A stretch of 64,000 nt of DNA from Haliclona indistincta (taxonomy: Eukaryota; Porifera; Demospongiae; Haplosclerida; Chalinidae), in NCBI GenBank assembly GCA_964017065.1, contig OZ024791.1, forward strand, positions 5,694,547-5,758,546. The letters run 5' to 3'. The notes under the pieces are model-generated. The model saw only the letters and a list, made by a program, of their open reading frames with translations. It was not told where the DNA came from and did not search any database. Below, piece after piece: positions 44,201 to 56,500 of the stretch (positions are counted from its first letter, which is position 1; every line of letters begins with the position of its first letter). The position numbers were made by a program, and so were the translations under genes.

Positions 44201-47200
44201 CGAGGTTCTTGCCTTCACATGTAGCCGTAAGTTCTCCATTGCCAGCTTGTAAGGCATCAACAGTTGCAGTAACTTCAGGAGATCCAATATGATAGTTGGG
44301 ACCATCAATGCGAACTTTGTCAGCTTCAGATGGACGAAGGTCCATTGTAAAGGGAGAACGTGGAACATGAGTGCCAGACCATGTGATATCAAGATCAAAC
44401 TCGTCAGGTTCTTCAGACTCAAATTCAACATCAAAAACTCGCTTCTCTTTTTCGTTGATTTTCACTGGAACCTGGCCAACCTTTTTACCATGGCATTTAG
44501 CAGACAGATCTCCATTGCCAGCTTTTGAGGCATCTACAGCAGCAGTGACTATTGGAGAGCCAACTTGGTATTCGGGGCCGGTGACACGTACTTTGCTTGC
44601 ATCAGGAGCAACAAGATCAATGAAAAATGGAGAGCCAGGTACTTGCTCTTCAGACCACAAGACAGTGAGAGTGCATTCTTCAGGAGGCGGTGCAAGAGCA
44701 AGATCGTATACTTGATCACCTTTGTCAGTGACTGCAACAGGAACAGAGCCAGATCCCATAGCAGTACATGTTGCTGACAGTTCTCCAGCACCAGCATTAG
44801 AGGCATCAACGGTGGCAGATACATCGGGAGACCCTACTTTGTAATGCGGTCCAGACACAATTACTTTTTCGGGACGTGCTTTGTCTACAATTGGAAGACT
44901 GAAGGGAGAGTTTGGAACAGGAGTCTCTCCCCACTTGATGTGAACCTGATAGTCATCAGGAGTCTGAGCTTCAAGGGTAACGGAATACTGCTTATCACCA
45001 AGGTCAGTAATCTTCACGTCTGGTCGACCCCCAAGACGAGAACCGTGACTGGTTGCATTTAGTTTAGCCTCTCTTGCTCCAGAAGCATCAATCTTGTAGA
45101 CGTAAGGAGAGTCCACGATGTATGCACCTAACCTACCAGGTGCTGGCTCAGTGACAACCACGTCGGGCACATCAGTATCGACAAAAATACGCACTGGAGA
45201 CTCGGGAATCTGATCTCCATCGAACAAGATATCTATGCCATGGTTTCCAGGAGTGACTGGAACAAAATGGACATGATATGTTCCGTCATTTTGATCCTTG
45301 ACATCAACTTTGCATTCACCTTTCGGTCCGTTCAGTGTTGCTGTCACATCTCCATCACCTGCGAATTGTGCAGAGACTCGGAAATCGATAGGCTGATTGA
45401 CAATATAGTCCCCTTTCTCAATAGCTGATTTGTTGACATGGCATTTTGTAGGATCGTTTACTTTGAACCGGAAGGGAGAGTCTGGAATGCTCTCATCTGC
45501 GAAGGTAACTTTGACATTTGTTGGACCAACCTCGGCTGGAGTAAAAGCAACTGTGTATTTGTCGTCATCTTTCTTTCTCACTTCACATTTTGCAGGAAGA
45601 GAGGGACCGTTACCTGATGCATCGAGGAGACCTTCTCCAGCTTCTCCAACATCAACAGTAAAGCTGGCTTCTTTGTCTGCTCTAAGAAGACCAGTTGGAA
45701 GATCATAGGCTTTACATTTACTTGCATTCGCTGCATCTTTTGGATAGACGTGGAAGGGACTTCCACTGATTGGGGCATCATCCCAAGTAGCATCAATGGT
45801 ATGATCACCTTTCTTTGTTGGAGTGTAGGTGCAGTTGTAGGTGCCACTACCAGTATCATCAATAGTGATTGGTACAGAAGTTCCGTCCGGATCTTCCATT
45901 TTGACCTTGAGGTTTCCTGGTCCAGCACCACGTGTTTTCACTTGAAACGTGTTAGGCTGGTTGACAAAGGGGTCAGTGAGGCCTTTGCCTGCAGCAGAGC
46001 AATGCTTTGGATCTGTGACCTGGCATGTAAAAGGACTACCACCAATATGCTTCTCAGCCCACAAGACACCTATCGTATGCTCTCCTGCCTCAGTTGGTGT
46101 GAAGTTAGCTGAGAAAACGTTGCCACTTTCTTCATTTACCTCGGCATCTACACTACCATTTGGGCCTTGCACCTCTACTACGAGTTCTCCTGGGCCTCCC
46201 TTTTCACAATTTGCTGAAAACTCAGCCTTCTCTCCCACTCGTGCTTTGTCGAGACCTGGGCCTACTGCAAAGCAGCTAATAGAATCGGTCGGCTCAATGT
46301 GACGGGCAGTAAAAGGTGAATGAGGAACAGGGTCATTATTGATGGACACATCAACTTTGTGGTTACCAGGAACAACTGGTTTGTAGGTGCACTTAACGAT
46401 TCTGTGACCAGAACCGTGCTTCTGTACTGGTAACTGGTCACCGGAGGGGGAAGTTACACTTACACCAAGACGAGCCCATGTTGGGATGCGACCTTTGATG
46501 ATGAAGTTGGTTTCTTGACCAGCAACGCCACCAGAAATTCCAGGCCCAGTAACAGTGACTACGTCAGTGCTAAATTGCGACTCCTTGGCATTCCTGAAGT
46601 GTGTGAGGTAGGTCATCATGGGTAGAGCTTCAAGAGATGGATCAACAAACTGATCTGGTGTGATGACTTTTGGTACTCCTAAGTTGCTTTCAGCATAGTC
46701 CATAGCCTTCTCAGCATTCTCTAGTGGAGTGCTGGAATCCATCTCATCGGCATCGGGAAAGTTTCCTCCAGAGACAACATCTGTGAGGCAACCAAGTGCT
46801 ACACCATCTTTCCAATCAGAGGTGAAGTTGTCGATATCTTGATCAGGGATTTTGCTATTCACCCACTCAAGCAGTGAGTTTTTGCCAGGGGATTCCTTGT
46901 TGCAGTAGTAGGAAAGGTAGGTGATCACTGAGAGCTCATCTGGTTTGGTTACAGCAAGATTCTCTGGTTTCAAGACCTGAGGAATGGCAAGATGCTCTTC
47001 AGCCAGATCCATGGCTTTCTTGGTGTTCTCAAAGCCACTCTTTGGGTCCAAAGAAGCATGGTCTGGAATCAAACCGGGCTTCATGCGATCAACGAGTGCA
47101 GAAAGATTTTTTCCGTCGTTCCAGTCAGTTGTGAAGTTTTTGACATTCTGTTCAGGTAAAGTGGCTTGGATCCATCCAAGAAGTAGTTTCTTGGCACCTG

Positions 47201-48916
47201 AGGGAGGCTTCTTCTTTTTCTTTGTCGGACTAGGTGAAGCACCACCTTTAACTGGACCCTTGGGAGGCTCTGGTTCAGGTTCATTGGCTCCAATACCAAG
47301 CTGATAGCGGAGAATGAGGGTCCAAACTAGACCGAGAATAAGCTTGAGGTTGCATTCCATAATATCTCCAGGACCTGAAAACAATCACAGAATAATGACA
47401 TTTCAGCAGTGAGAGTATATCCTGAATAAATAGTTCTATACTAAAATAACCACATGGATCCATTAGTATCAACAAACAGTTGTGATTAGCACATGATAAG
47501 CCTGAGATCAAAGACGTTACCTAGGAAACTACAATATTTGTCAGGAAATGTAAGTGAATTGAGTGCTACATTCCATCTAGGACGGCAGATATTAAAGAAA
47601 TTCCAGGAGGGAATTTTTGTAACTAGGAATGCATTGACCAGTATCAATAGAACCCATACAAAACAGGTAGTGCGTTCCTTCCTGCAGAGCAGTTGGTAGG
47701 TTAAGCAATTCGTGTGAAATGTAGTTGTTTTTCAAACATAGACAAGATTAGCACTACCTAGAAAGCATACTCTGCATTTGTATTGCTTGATAGTTAAGTG
47801 AATTATGGCGATGTAGTAAAGCTATTAAACTCACGGCTTTATGTAAACTGTATAGTGGCTGGTGAGGCTAGTCTAGGTTATAAGTATGTTGGTATATTCA
47901 TAAGGATGTGTTGCAAACTACTAAGAAAACACATTATTGCATGGTTATGGAATGCATGTATAAACTGTCCTGTTCAAATTTTAAGAGATTAATCAAGAAG
48001 AGTCAATGGAACAGACACACCAATCAAAAATAGTTGCTTTGCTAGGAAGTTACTAAGAGTTTGGCAATTGAGAAGCCAAGATTAATACTCTAATACTAAG
48101 ACACTTTGATCCTCTTTTCCACCTACACGACCACGGAATCTTTGGAATGCACTTTGAGTAAATGGCTGACATACAAACAAACATAGACTGGCAACGCCAA
48201 TTTATTTGTTCACTACAGGCATGTCACTTGACTTGTCTAGTACAACTGACATAGGAACAAGGAAGTTACAGCTACACAAACACCTAATATATTCCAAGTT
48301 TCATACAGTCAGTCAGCCAGTCTATGTTTTTGATAGAAGGCTAATTAAGATAAAATGTCATTCTGACAGAGGAGTCACCAATCTATGTTTTTAAATGCAA
48401 GTCCACAGTGAATAAAGTTAAAAATGTTTATCAAGGCTATAGTCTGACAGATTGCAACAAATTTTCACACTTATCACAACTAACATACAGATGTCAAAAG
48501 TGCCAAAACTTGCAACATTTACTTACCAATGTTTACTAATGGAATTTTTTCAATATCCTTCATGAACTTGAAAGCCTGCGCCAAGTTCTCCTGCTTTTTG
48601 ACCTGCATCTTTGGGATCTTGGAGTATCTGATGTAGAACACACGTTTGTCAGCAATGTGCGGGCGTGCAGCACTAATCGAACTTACTTCAACATTTTTTT
48701 GTGCGGGGCGAGTACTTCAAGGAGCTTTATCAGAGTGATTCCATCACCAAACTGGGTCTTTAGATCTTCCACTATTTTATCGACTTGGCCTGTCTTGAGC
48801 TTGTCATTGACCCAGGCGGTGAACGTCTGCTTTTGGACCTTGACCCAGTCAGCGCCCTCGCTACCACCAGTCGGCCTCCGTTCACCGGACATGCCATTGC
48901 CATCAGCCTCGGCCAT
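38283..48916 (-). CDS. Filamin with three CH domains and ~29 Ig repeats
   Basis: Three exons (38283-47374, 48527-48627, 48687-48916) encode 3140 aa. Filamins crosslink actin and bind membrane receptors. CH1 spans about residues 24-135 (QKQTFTAWVNDKL, FGDGITLIKLLEVL, LILGLVWTLILRYQL). After a Pro/Lys linker come two CH2-type domains at ~172-272 (LLLGWIQATLPEQ, DWNDGKNLSALVD) and ~275-375 (SLLEWVNSKIPDQ, DWKDGVALGCLTD). From ~382 to the end I count 29 filamin/ABP280 repeats by their G/S-SPF/Y ends. Repeat 18 is partial, after a Pro/Glu insert. The tail is short and acidic (EDGEKEKSED). Classical filamins have two CH domains and 24 repeats; three CH domains recall Drosophila jitterbug. The 9.1-kb exon carrying CH2, CH3 and every repeat is exceptional here. 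Filamin identity is certain; jitterbug orthology is an inference. Confidence 0.93.
42950..44335 (-). repeat. Homogenised tandem Ig-repeat block in filamin
   Basis: Five consecutive 276-bp (92-residue) units encode repeats 9-13. They alternate between two types: ones with TVDALQAGNGELTATCEGKN (9, 11) and ones with AVDATEAGNGELSAKCRGRN (10, 12), then a third variant. A two-repeat, 552-bp unit is nearly identical at the DNA level: TCGACACGAACTTTGTCAGC starts at 43201 and again at 43753. This shows recent duplication or gene conversion of a repeat pair. Confidence 0.85.
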
Positions 48917-50503
48917 GCTGATGGTTGATACAAACTGTAATAGCTAGTTTTCGCAGTTCGACTCCAACAAAACTACTACGGCAAAATTACCGATGACCGC
49001 ATGTTAGTTTATATTTCACACCGAAGCCTGTGGAACGTTCTAATTATTGACATTCCAGTAAGGATATTGCTACTTTCTGTAAATTCACAGTCATGCAATT
49101 CGACTCATAAAACCATGCATTCTGTAACAGTGAACAAAATACTATTGATAGAGAAGGTTGCCTACTAGAACAGATACCACACAGAGAGCTAAAGGACCGC
49201 ATACTATATAGCATCATAACTACTGAAGTGTCCCTGAAGAATGCAATCACAAAAGTGATAATATTACATGCTTGAAACCATTCAAAGGCATAAACCTTAG
49301 TCAACAAAATTCCTTGACTCCTCTCTTTTATATTCTGCTGACTGAGTTTCTCTAACTTGCCACTCTTTTTATTAACAGCAACAATTCCAGTCGTTAGTTA
49401 GTACGTTACTATCTCAAGTACGTTACTATCTCTAGTATGTTACTATCTCTAGTATGTTACTATATCTAGGTTACTATCTCTAGTGCGTTACTATCTCTAG
49501 TATGTTACTATCTCTAGTATGTTACTATATCTAGGTTACTATCTCTAATGCGTTACTATCTCTAGTAGTGTACGTCAGTACGTTACTATCTCCTACACAT
49601 GCATTTAGAGATAAGTCTCAACTAATAATTATAACTCTTCATAGCTTATCCAACATTGTGGTTTCAGTAAGAATTCTCCCACTCAAGAGGTGCAATAGAC
49701 TGCTCATTGTCAGTCAGTGGAGCGCAGTAAATATTTGCTAACTCATTCTGATAATTGGGTTAAATGTCTTAGTTCTTGGTATGAAAGTAAATTAGAGAGT
49801 CATTATCTGCTAGTTCTGTTGTGCTAAGAATTCTGCACTTTGTGTGATTGTTTCCAGGCAACCAAGGTATGGTTAAATTCCTTGTGCAATATTCTGTTGC
49901 TAGAAATTCGCAACTTATTGCATTCAAGTTTTGAATTTCAATGGTAACTATGCACCTTAGAAGCAGTGTTATAACTATTTCTAGCAACTGTTAGTAGACC
50001 TAGTGAATTTGTCAACCTGCTGATAGCTATAATAATACCAGCTAGACTGGTACATACCACTGGATTGGTAGTCTTTTGAAAAGTTTTGTTAACTACATTT
50101 TCCAGATGTGTTCAATGTTTACTGTTGACATAGGAATTGTTATTAAATAACCACAAAATCATGCTAGTCGCTGAAGTTGTTGTTCTCAGTAGTAATGATG
50201 ACGTCACTACAGTGGATAAGTCATGAATACGATTACAGTCACCGTACCGTACGTCGTGTAGCTGGGAGGCACGCCCTGCAGTTGTAGTTACGATCGATCG
50301 AGTACACAAGTGAGTGCTTCTCATTTCTTCACTCTTCTCGCACAATCAACAATAATACCTTTCATCCTTTTATTTGCTGCAGAATTTTTGAGTAGTCTGA
50401 AGCTGCGAGATCAAACAACTCGAATCTGCCTGTGAGCGAAGAGGGCGTTGTCCGGCTAGATTTTTTACCTCCACTGACGCATTAGTATCATTTATCACTA
50501 GCA
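48917..50503. other. Divergent intergenic region, filamin / MYO7A
   Basis: The largest intergenic gap, 1587 bp, separates the start codons of two actin-cytoskeleton genes facing away from each other. It must hold both promoters and 5' UTRs. A minisatellite lies near 49392-49590. A GATCGATCGA palindromic run is at about 50291-50300. No coding frame with domain character was found. Confidence 0.5.
49392..49590. repeat. 17-bp minisatellite
   Basis: About eleven tandem copies of a unit close to GTTACTATCTCTAGTAT, some shortened or with a T-to-C or AT-to-CG change (GTGC, ATATCTAG variants). There are no unique spacers. It lies about 480 bp upstream of the filamin start codon and 0.9 kb upstream of MYO7A. 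Confidence 0.9.
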
Positions 50504-53500
50504 ATGCTTTTGCAGAAGGCAAGTGCACTTCTACTTTCTTCTTGTTTTCGTTATTCTCTTCTGGAAGCAAAGTTTTCTTGGTGCCACGCCCATTTTACTA
50601 GCCTACTTTCCTCCAGGGAGACCATGTGTGGCTGGACAATACAACGGGCGGCGAGTTCGAAGTGCCCATTGGAGCAGTTGTAGAGTTCTCAGACACTGGA
50701 CAGATACAGCTCATTGATGATGAAGGAGAGGTAATTTAAAATGCAAATTGCTCGAACAAAATACAGACTACAGGTGCATTGCAATGCACCATTTAACATT
50801 ACCAAACTAGCACAGATTGGCGCTGTATAAACAATGTGTGAAAGAAGAAATATTATTAACAGCAAAGAATTTGGCGAAGATGTACGATGAACACAGCATA
50901 GTAAAATTTGCTTTTTTGACCAATTGCTATGGCGATTATAAATGAACTCTCAGTTAGCGATAGTTGAATTTTTCATATAATCCACACAGTTGTACAGTGA
51001 TTGAATTACAGCCAAAATTTGCTGCTGGGTGGGCCCTTTCACGGAATAACCATAATTCATGTGATACTCTCAGCTAACTATGAATATAATTATTGTATCT
51101 CACACTGTAAACATGACACCAGCACATGAACAGTACATGAAACTTTGAATAATCACACTAGTAAAATAAAATTTATTTATTCTAGACACATTGGATTGAT
51201 CCCCGTCGTGACAAGAACAAGATCAAACCCATGCATGTCACTAGTGTCAAAGGTGTGGAGGACATGATACAACTGGGAGACCTCACTGAAGAAGGAATCA
51301 TGCACAATGTGCAGATCCGCTATCAAGCAAAATTAATCTATGTGAGTTAAAAAGTTGAAAACATGTATTTTATTCACTCTGTTCTTTCAGACATACACAG
51401 GGACCATCCTTGTGGCTATCAATCCGTACAAGCTGTTGCCGATCTATGATCAAAAACAAATCATGCAGTACACCGGAAAAAGAATTGGAGAAGAGCCTCC
51501 ACACATCTTCGCCATTGCAGACAACGCTTATCACTTCATGTGTAGGGAGCAGCGTAACCAATGTGTTGTCATCACGTAAGCATGCTAGCTTGCAATGTAG
51601 TGTGTGTAGCAAGACAATAATGATTTCAGCAGAATGTATGTATTGTCTCTTTTTTATGTTCACAGTGGAGAGAGTGGAGCAGGAAAGACCGAGTCTACTA
51701 AGCTGATTTTGCAGTTTCTAGCTCATGTCAGTGGACAACACTCGTGGATTGAGCAGCAGATTTTGGAGACCAATCCCATCCTTGAGAGTAAGAATAGATT
51801 GTATTAACCTCATCTTTTGAAAACATTTTTTCAAGTTTGTAACTGCATTACTAATTGTCCCTCTCTTTAGCATTTGGTAATGCTCGTACTGGTCGTAATG
51901 ACAACTCCAGTCGGTTTGGAAAGTACATCGACGTCCACTTTACAACACAGGGACACATCGAAGGAGCAAGAATAGAGCAGTACTTGCTAGAGAAATCACG
52001 CATCATCTTTCAGGTGAAATATTAGCTTTCATTTTGTGATTGCACACTTCGTATTATATATTAATAGCTCAAAGGAGAGAGGAACTATCACATCTTCTAT
52101 CGTCTTCTTGCTGGAATGAGCAAAACAGATCTTGCTAAACTGAACCTAGTCAAGGATCCATGGAAGTACCGCTACATTACAAGGGTTAGTTCATATTATC
52201 ATGCATGATACACTATTTTCATCTATCATAGGGTGAAACGGTTGATGAAGGGAGCGCCGAGTTTGACGACAATCGCGAGTTTGCCAAAGCTAGAGGTGCC
52301 ATGACAGTGTGTCAATTCTCAGAAGCCGACCAATGGAACTGCTGGACGATTGTGGCATTTGTGCTGCACTGTGGCAATCTTGTATTTGGTGGTACGTTCA
52401 TAGTTAGCAGTAATCACTTGTAAAATTAATTCAGTTGTGACTCAGTTAACTTCTATGAGATACATTCTCTTGTGCAGAGGTCGAGAAGCATAATATGCCG
52501 GTAGCCTTCATTGAGAATCAGGAAACAGTAAAGATGGTGGCTGACATTCTGATGGTTAAACAAGAACAGTTAGTGAAGGCACTGTGTACCCGGTCTACAG
52601 TAACCCAAGGAGAGACCATTATTAGCCCCATCAGCTCAGCCACTGCTGTCAATGTCCGTGATGCCTTTGTGAAGGGAGTCTATGGTAGACTGTTTGTGTA
52701 TGTGGTCTCTAAGATCAATGAAGCAATCTACAAGCCTTCAGTAAGCACACAATTCAGTTACAGAATCTTGTACTAATTGTTACTAAACACAGGACAAGAA
52801 GACGAGATGGCTCAGTATTGGAGTGTTGGATATTTTTGGATTCGAGGCTTTTGTTTTCAACAGCTTTGAACAGATGTGTATCAACTACTGCAATGAGAAT
52901 TTGCAACAGTTCTTTGTGAGGCATATATTCAAGCTCGAGCAGCAGGAGTATGACAAAGAGAGAATCAACTGGTCACGTATTGAGTTCAAAGATAACCAAG
53001 ACATTCTTGACATAATTGGACAGAAACCACTCAACATCATCTCATTGATTGATGAAGAGAGCAAGTTCCCTAAGGTAAAAAATTGATTCAATTTTGTTAT
53101 TAATTTTAATGACTCTTACTAATAGGGCACAGATGATAGTATGTTGAAGAAGCTTCATGGTCAACATGGCAAGCACAGCCACTATCTCAAGCCTAAATCT
53201 GACACACAGAAGGCATTTGGAATTGTGCATTTTGCTGGCGTTGTGTTCTACCAGAGCAAAGGATTTCTTGAGAAAAACAGAGACACTTTCTCAGCTGATC
53301 TTTTTGATTTGTTGCACTTGAGCAAGTCTACCTTTGTTCAGAAGCTGTTCAGTGGAGAGAGAGCAATGGTAAAGTTTAATAAACTGTGAATTGACACTCA
53401 CATGCCTACCTACACTCAAATTCTTTTGACATTAATTGCTTAATTGCTGCTTACCTGCCTACACACGTTACTTAATCATTTGTTTAAATACACTCATCTC

Positions 53501-56500
53501 ATATTACTAATTGCATGGTCTACTCCAGTCCTCAGACACAAGAAAGAAGGCTCCCACACTTGGTCTACAGTTTAAGAGGTCACTGGATTTACTCATGAAG
53601 ACTCTAGAGGCGTGCCAGCCATTTTTTGTGCGCTGCATCAAACCAAATGAGGAGAAAGCTCCATTGGTAAGTGCAAGAGAGGAAATGGCTTTCATTTAAT
53701 ATTTTTGACTCGTATGTTTTTATTCTGTTGTAGGAGATGGAACGACAGCTATGCGTACGTCAGTTGCGATACTCAGGAATGATGGAGACCATTCGTATCC
53801 GTAAAGCAGGCTACCCAATTCGCCACACCTTTGCTGGGTTCGTTGACCGCTACCAGTACCTTGTGCCTCAACTGCTCACCAAGTATCCTGACCTGAAACA
53901 GGCCTGCAAGCAGGTCTGTACTCAAGTGCTTGGACCAACATCTAATTTTCAGATAGGAGTAACCAAGATCTTTCTCAAGGCATGTGGTAATAGTAGCTAC
54001 ATGTAGTTGTACAAGTTTAACAATTTTCATTATATCGACTTACAACCAACAACTCTAATGGATAGTAAATTGTACATGTACAAGTAATTATTAATTTACT
54101 CAAAATATTTTTTTCTCAGGATGCTGACGACCAGAAATTGGAAGAGGTGAGAGAGATCTCACTCACACGAAGAGTGGTCGTCATTCAGAAGATATTCCGT
54201 GGTTACCTAGTCAGGAAATGGTTCCGTAAACTCAAACGAGCGTGTGTTATTGTTCAGAAGAACTGGCGCAGTATGAAGACAAGAAGACGATACAAAAAGG
54301 TAAATTGGTCAAAACATAACTATATTAAAAATGATATTGCTATGTACCACAGATGAGGAGAGGGTTTATTAGACTACAAGCAACATTCAGAGGACGAAAG
54401 TACCGGAGGTGGTTTGTACAGACACGGAGACGTGTACGTGGAATCCAGGTACTGCAACATTATCGAATTGTGTTTGTACATGATTGACACACTGTCTCTC
54501 TCATCAGCGCTACTGCAAGGGCTGGATTGTCAGGAAAAGATGCTCACGGAGGCGCAGACAGATCACTCTGATCCAGAGCTGTGTTCGAAGGATGATTGCA
54601 ATCAAGAAAGTTAACAAAATGAAGATCGAGGTACTAATAGTAGACTAGCCAAAACTTCCTCAATAATTCAAACATTACCTTTCATCATGTATAAATAAAG
54701 CAGGCTGTTAACAATCTATTAATCTTTACAGAGGAAGAAGCGCCTGGAAGCTGAACGAGCCAAGAAAGAGCTAGAGGAAAGACTAAAGAAGAAAATGAAA
54801 GATGATCAGGCACGCAAAGAAGCTGAACGACTTCACAAGGTAAGGGCATCGTGTCATGTTTTGCAATGATGGTGATACAACTTGCAGGAGCAACTAGCAA
54901 AGATCGCTCGTGAATCACAAGAACAAGAGGAGCGTGAGAGAAAGCAGACTCAGAGAAAGAAGGAAGAGATAAAGAGACAAGAAGAGGAGGCTCGCAATCG
55001 CAGAGACGACACAGTTGAAGACTCTAAGATTGTTGATGGGTTGTTTGGATTCCTTGGTGATAAAGACCAGAGTGGTAGTCCACCACGAGGGTAAGCTAGT
55101 ACCACAAGCTGTGGATCAAATACCTTATGTCCTCACCAGTTATGAGGATCTAGAGGGAGGCAAGGCTGAGGTGGTTGGTATGGGAGTACCTCTTCCTGAA
55201 GATGATGATGAGGATATTTCAGACTACAAATTTGCCAAGTTTGCTACAACTTACTTCCAAGGAGCTGCTACTCACTCATACATCCGTCGACCGCTCAAAC
55301 AGTCACTGCTTGCCTTGAAGCATGAGCAGGACAGACTAGTGAGTGCCCTGTAAAGATATCCTGGTGTTGTATTGTAATTGCATGGTTTTACAGGCTGCAT
55401 TAGACATTTGGATAATGATCCTGAGGTTCATGGGAGATATACCAGAGCCAAAGACTATCGAAGAACGGGACATAAAAGAGACCAAGAGCCTTGCAAAGAA
55501 ACTCAGCGGCTCAATCAGTCGCAGATTCAAACAAAAAGAAGACCTCCCAGACTTTGTGAGTGGATGAGTGTTGTGACCTCTCATTGGTTCATTTGTGCTA
55601 TTCAATAGGGAAGTCAAGAGGAGAAACGCAAAGAGACCCTCCGAAAGAAGCTAGTGTCAATGACCTTGAAAAAGAAATCCAAGGTTCCTCAGGCCGTGCT
55701 TGATACCATGATGGATGCAGACATAGACATATCGGCAGCTATTTCTCGACCAACATCCAACCTGGAGAAGCTTCACTTCATCATTGGGTTCGGTATACTG
55801 AGACCTGAGCTGAGGTAAGCAATGATGCATAATGACTCACATAGCGTGATGTTTGTACTACTATAGAGACGAGATATACAGTCAAATCGCTAAGCAGCTC
55901 AACCAGAATCCATCTAAGGCTTCTCATGCACGTGGCTGGGTTCTAATCTCATTGTGTCTAGGATGCTTTGCTCCCAGCATGAAGGTTAGCCTGTCATGAA
56001 TCACTATAATTGATATCACCTCTTGTAATAGCTGATCAAGTACATGCGTTGTTTCATCGGTGAAGGCCCTCCTGGTTACTCACCATACTGTGAGGAGAGA
56101 CTGCGACGAACTATTCATAATGGCACCCGTCAGCAACCTCCATCTTGGCTAGAGCTACAGGTAAACTATAGCTAAGATGCTATGAGGTAAAACCATTGCT
56201 TTCCTTCTAGGCCACTAAGTCCAAGAAGCCACTAATGCTGCCAATCACTTTCATGGATGGAAGCACTAAAGCTTTGTTAGCAGACTCAGCCACAACAGCA
56301 AAGGAACTGTGTGTACAGTTAGCTGAGAAAATTGGCCTCAAAGATCCATTTGGATTCTCTCTCTACATCGCTCTCTTTGACAAAGTAAAAATAGAAGTAC
56401 AATACAACCATTCATTATTAATACTTGACTGTTAAATCACATTTTTGAGTGTTCAGGTCTAGCTATTATGCTATCATCTCATTTCAGGTGTCCAGTCTTG

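Noticed and set aside
42711..44528. Series of similar plus-strand frames, apparently a repeated small gene family
   Set aside because: They are shadows of the tandem filamin Ig repeats on the minus strand and repeat with the same 276-bp period.
49392..49590. Direct repeats at near-regular spacing, considered as a CRISPR-like array
   Set aside because: Units are contiguous with no unique spacers, and this is a eukaryotic nuclear locus; it is a minisatellite.
53980..54119. Missing GT donor after MYO7A exon 13, considered as a pseudogene lesion
   Set aside because: A GC donor (GCATGT) fits, the frame closes exactly, and similar donors occur elsewhere; the rest of the gene is intact.
55091..55139. 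Stop codon shortly after the MYO7A charged helix, considered as truncation
   Set aside because: A 49-bp GTAAGC...CACCAG intron removes it and joins the conserved segment YEDLEGGK in frame.
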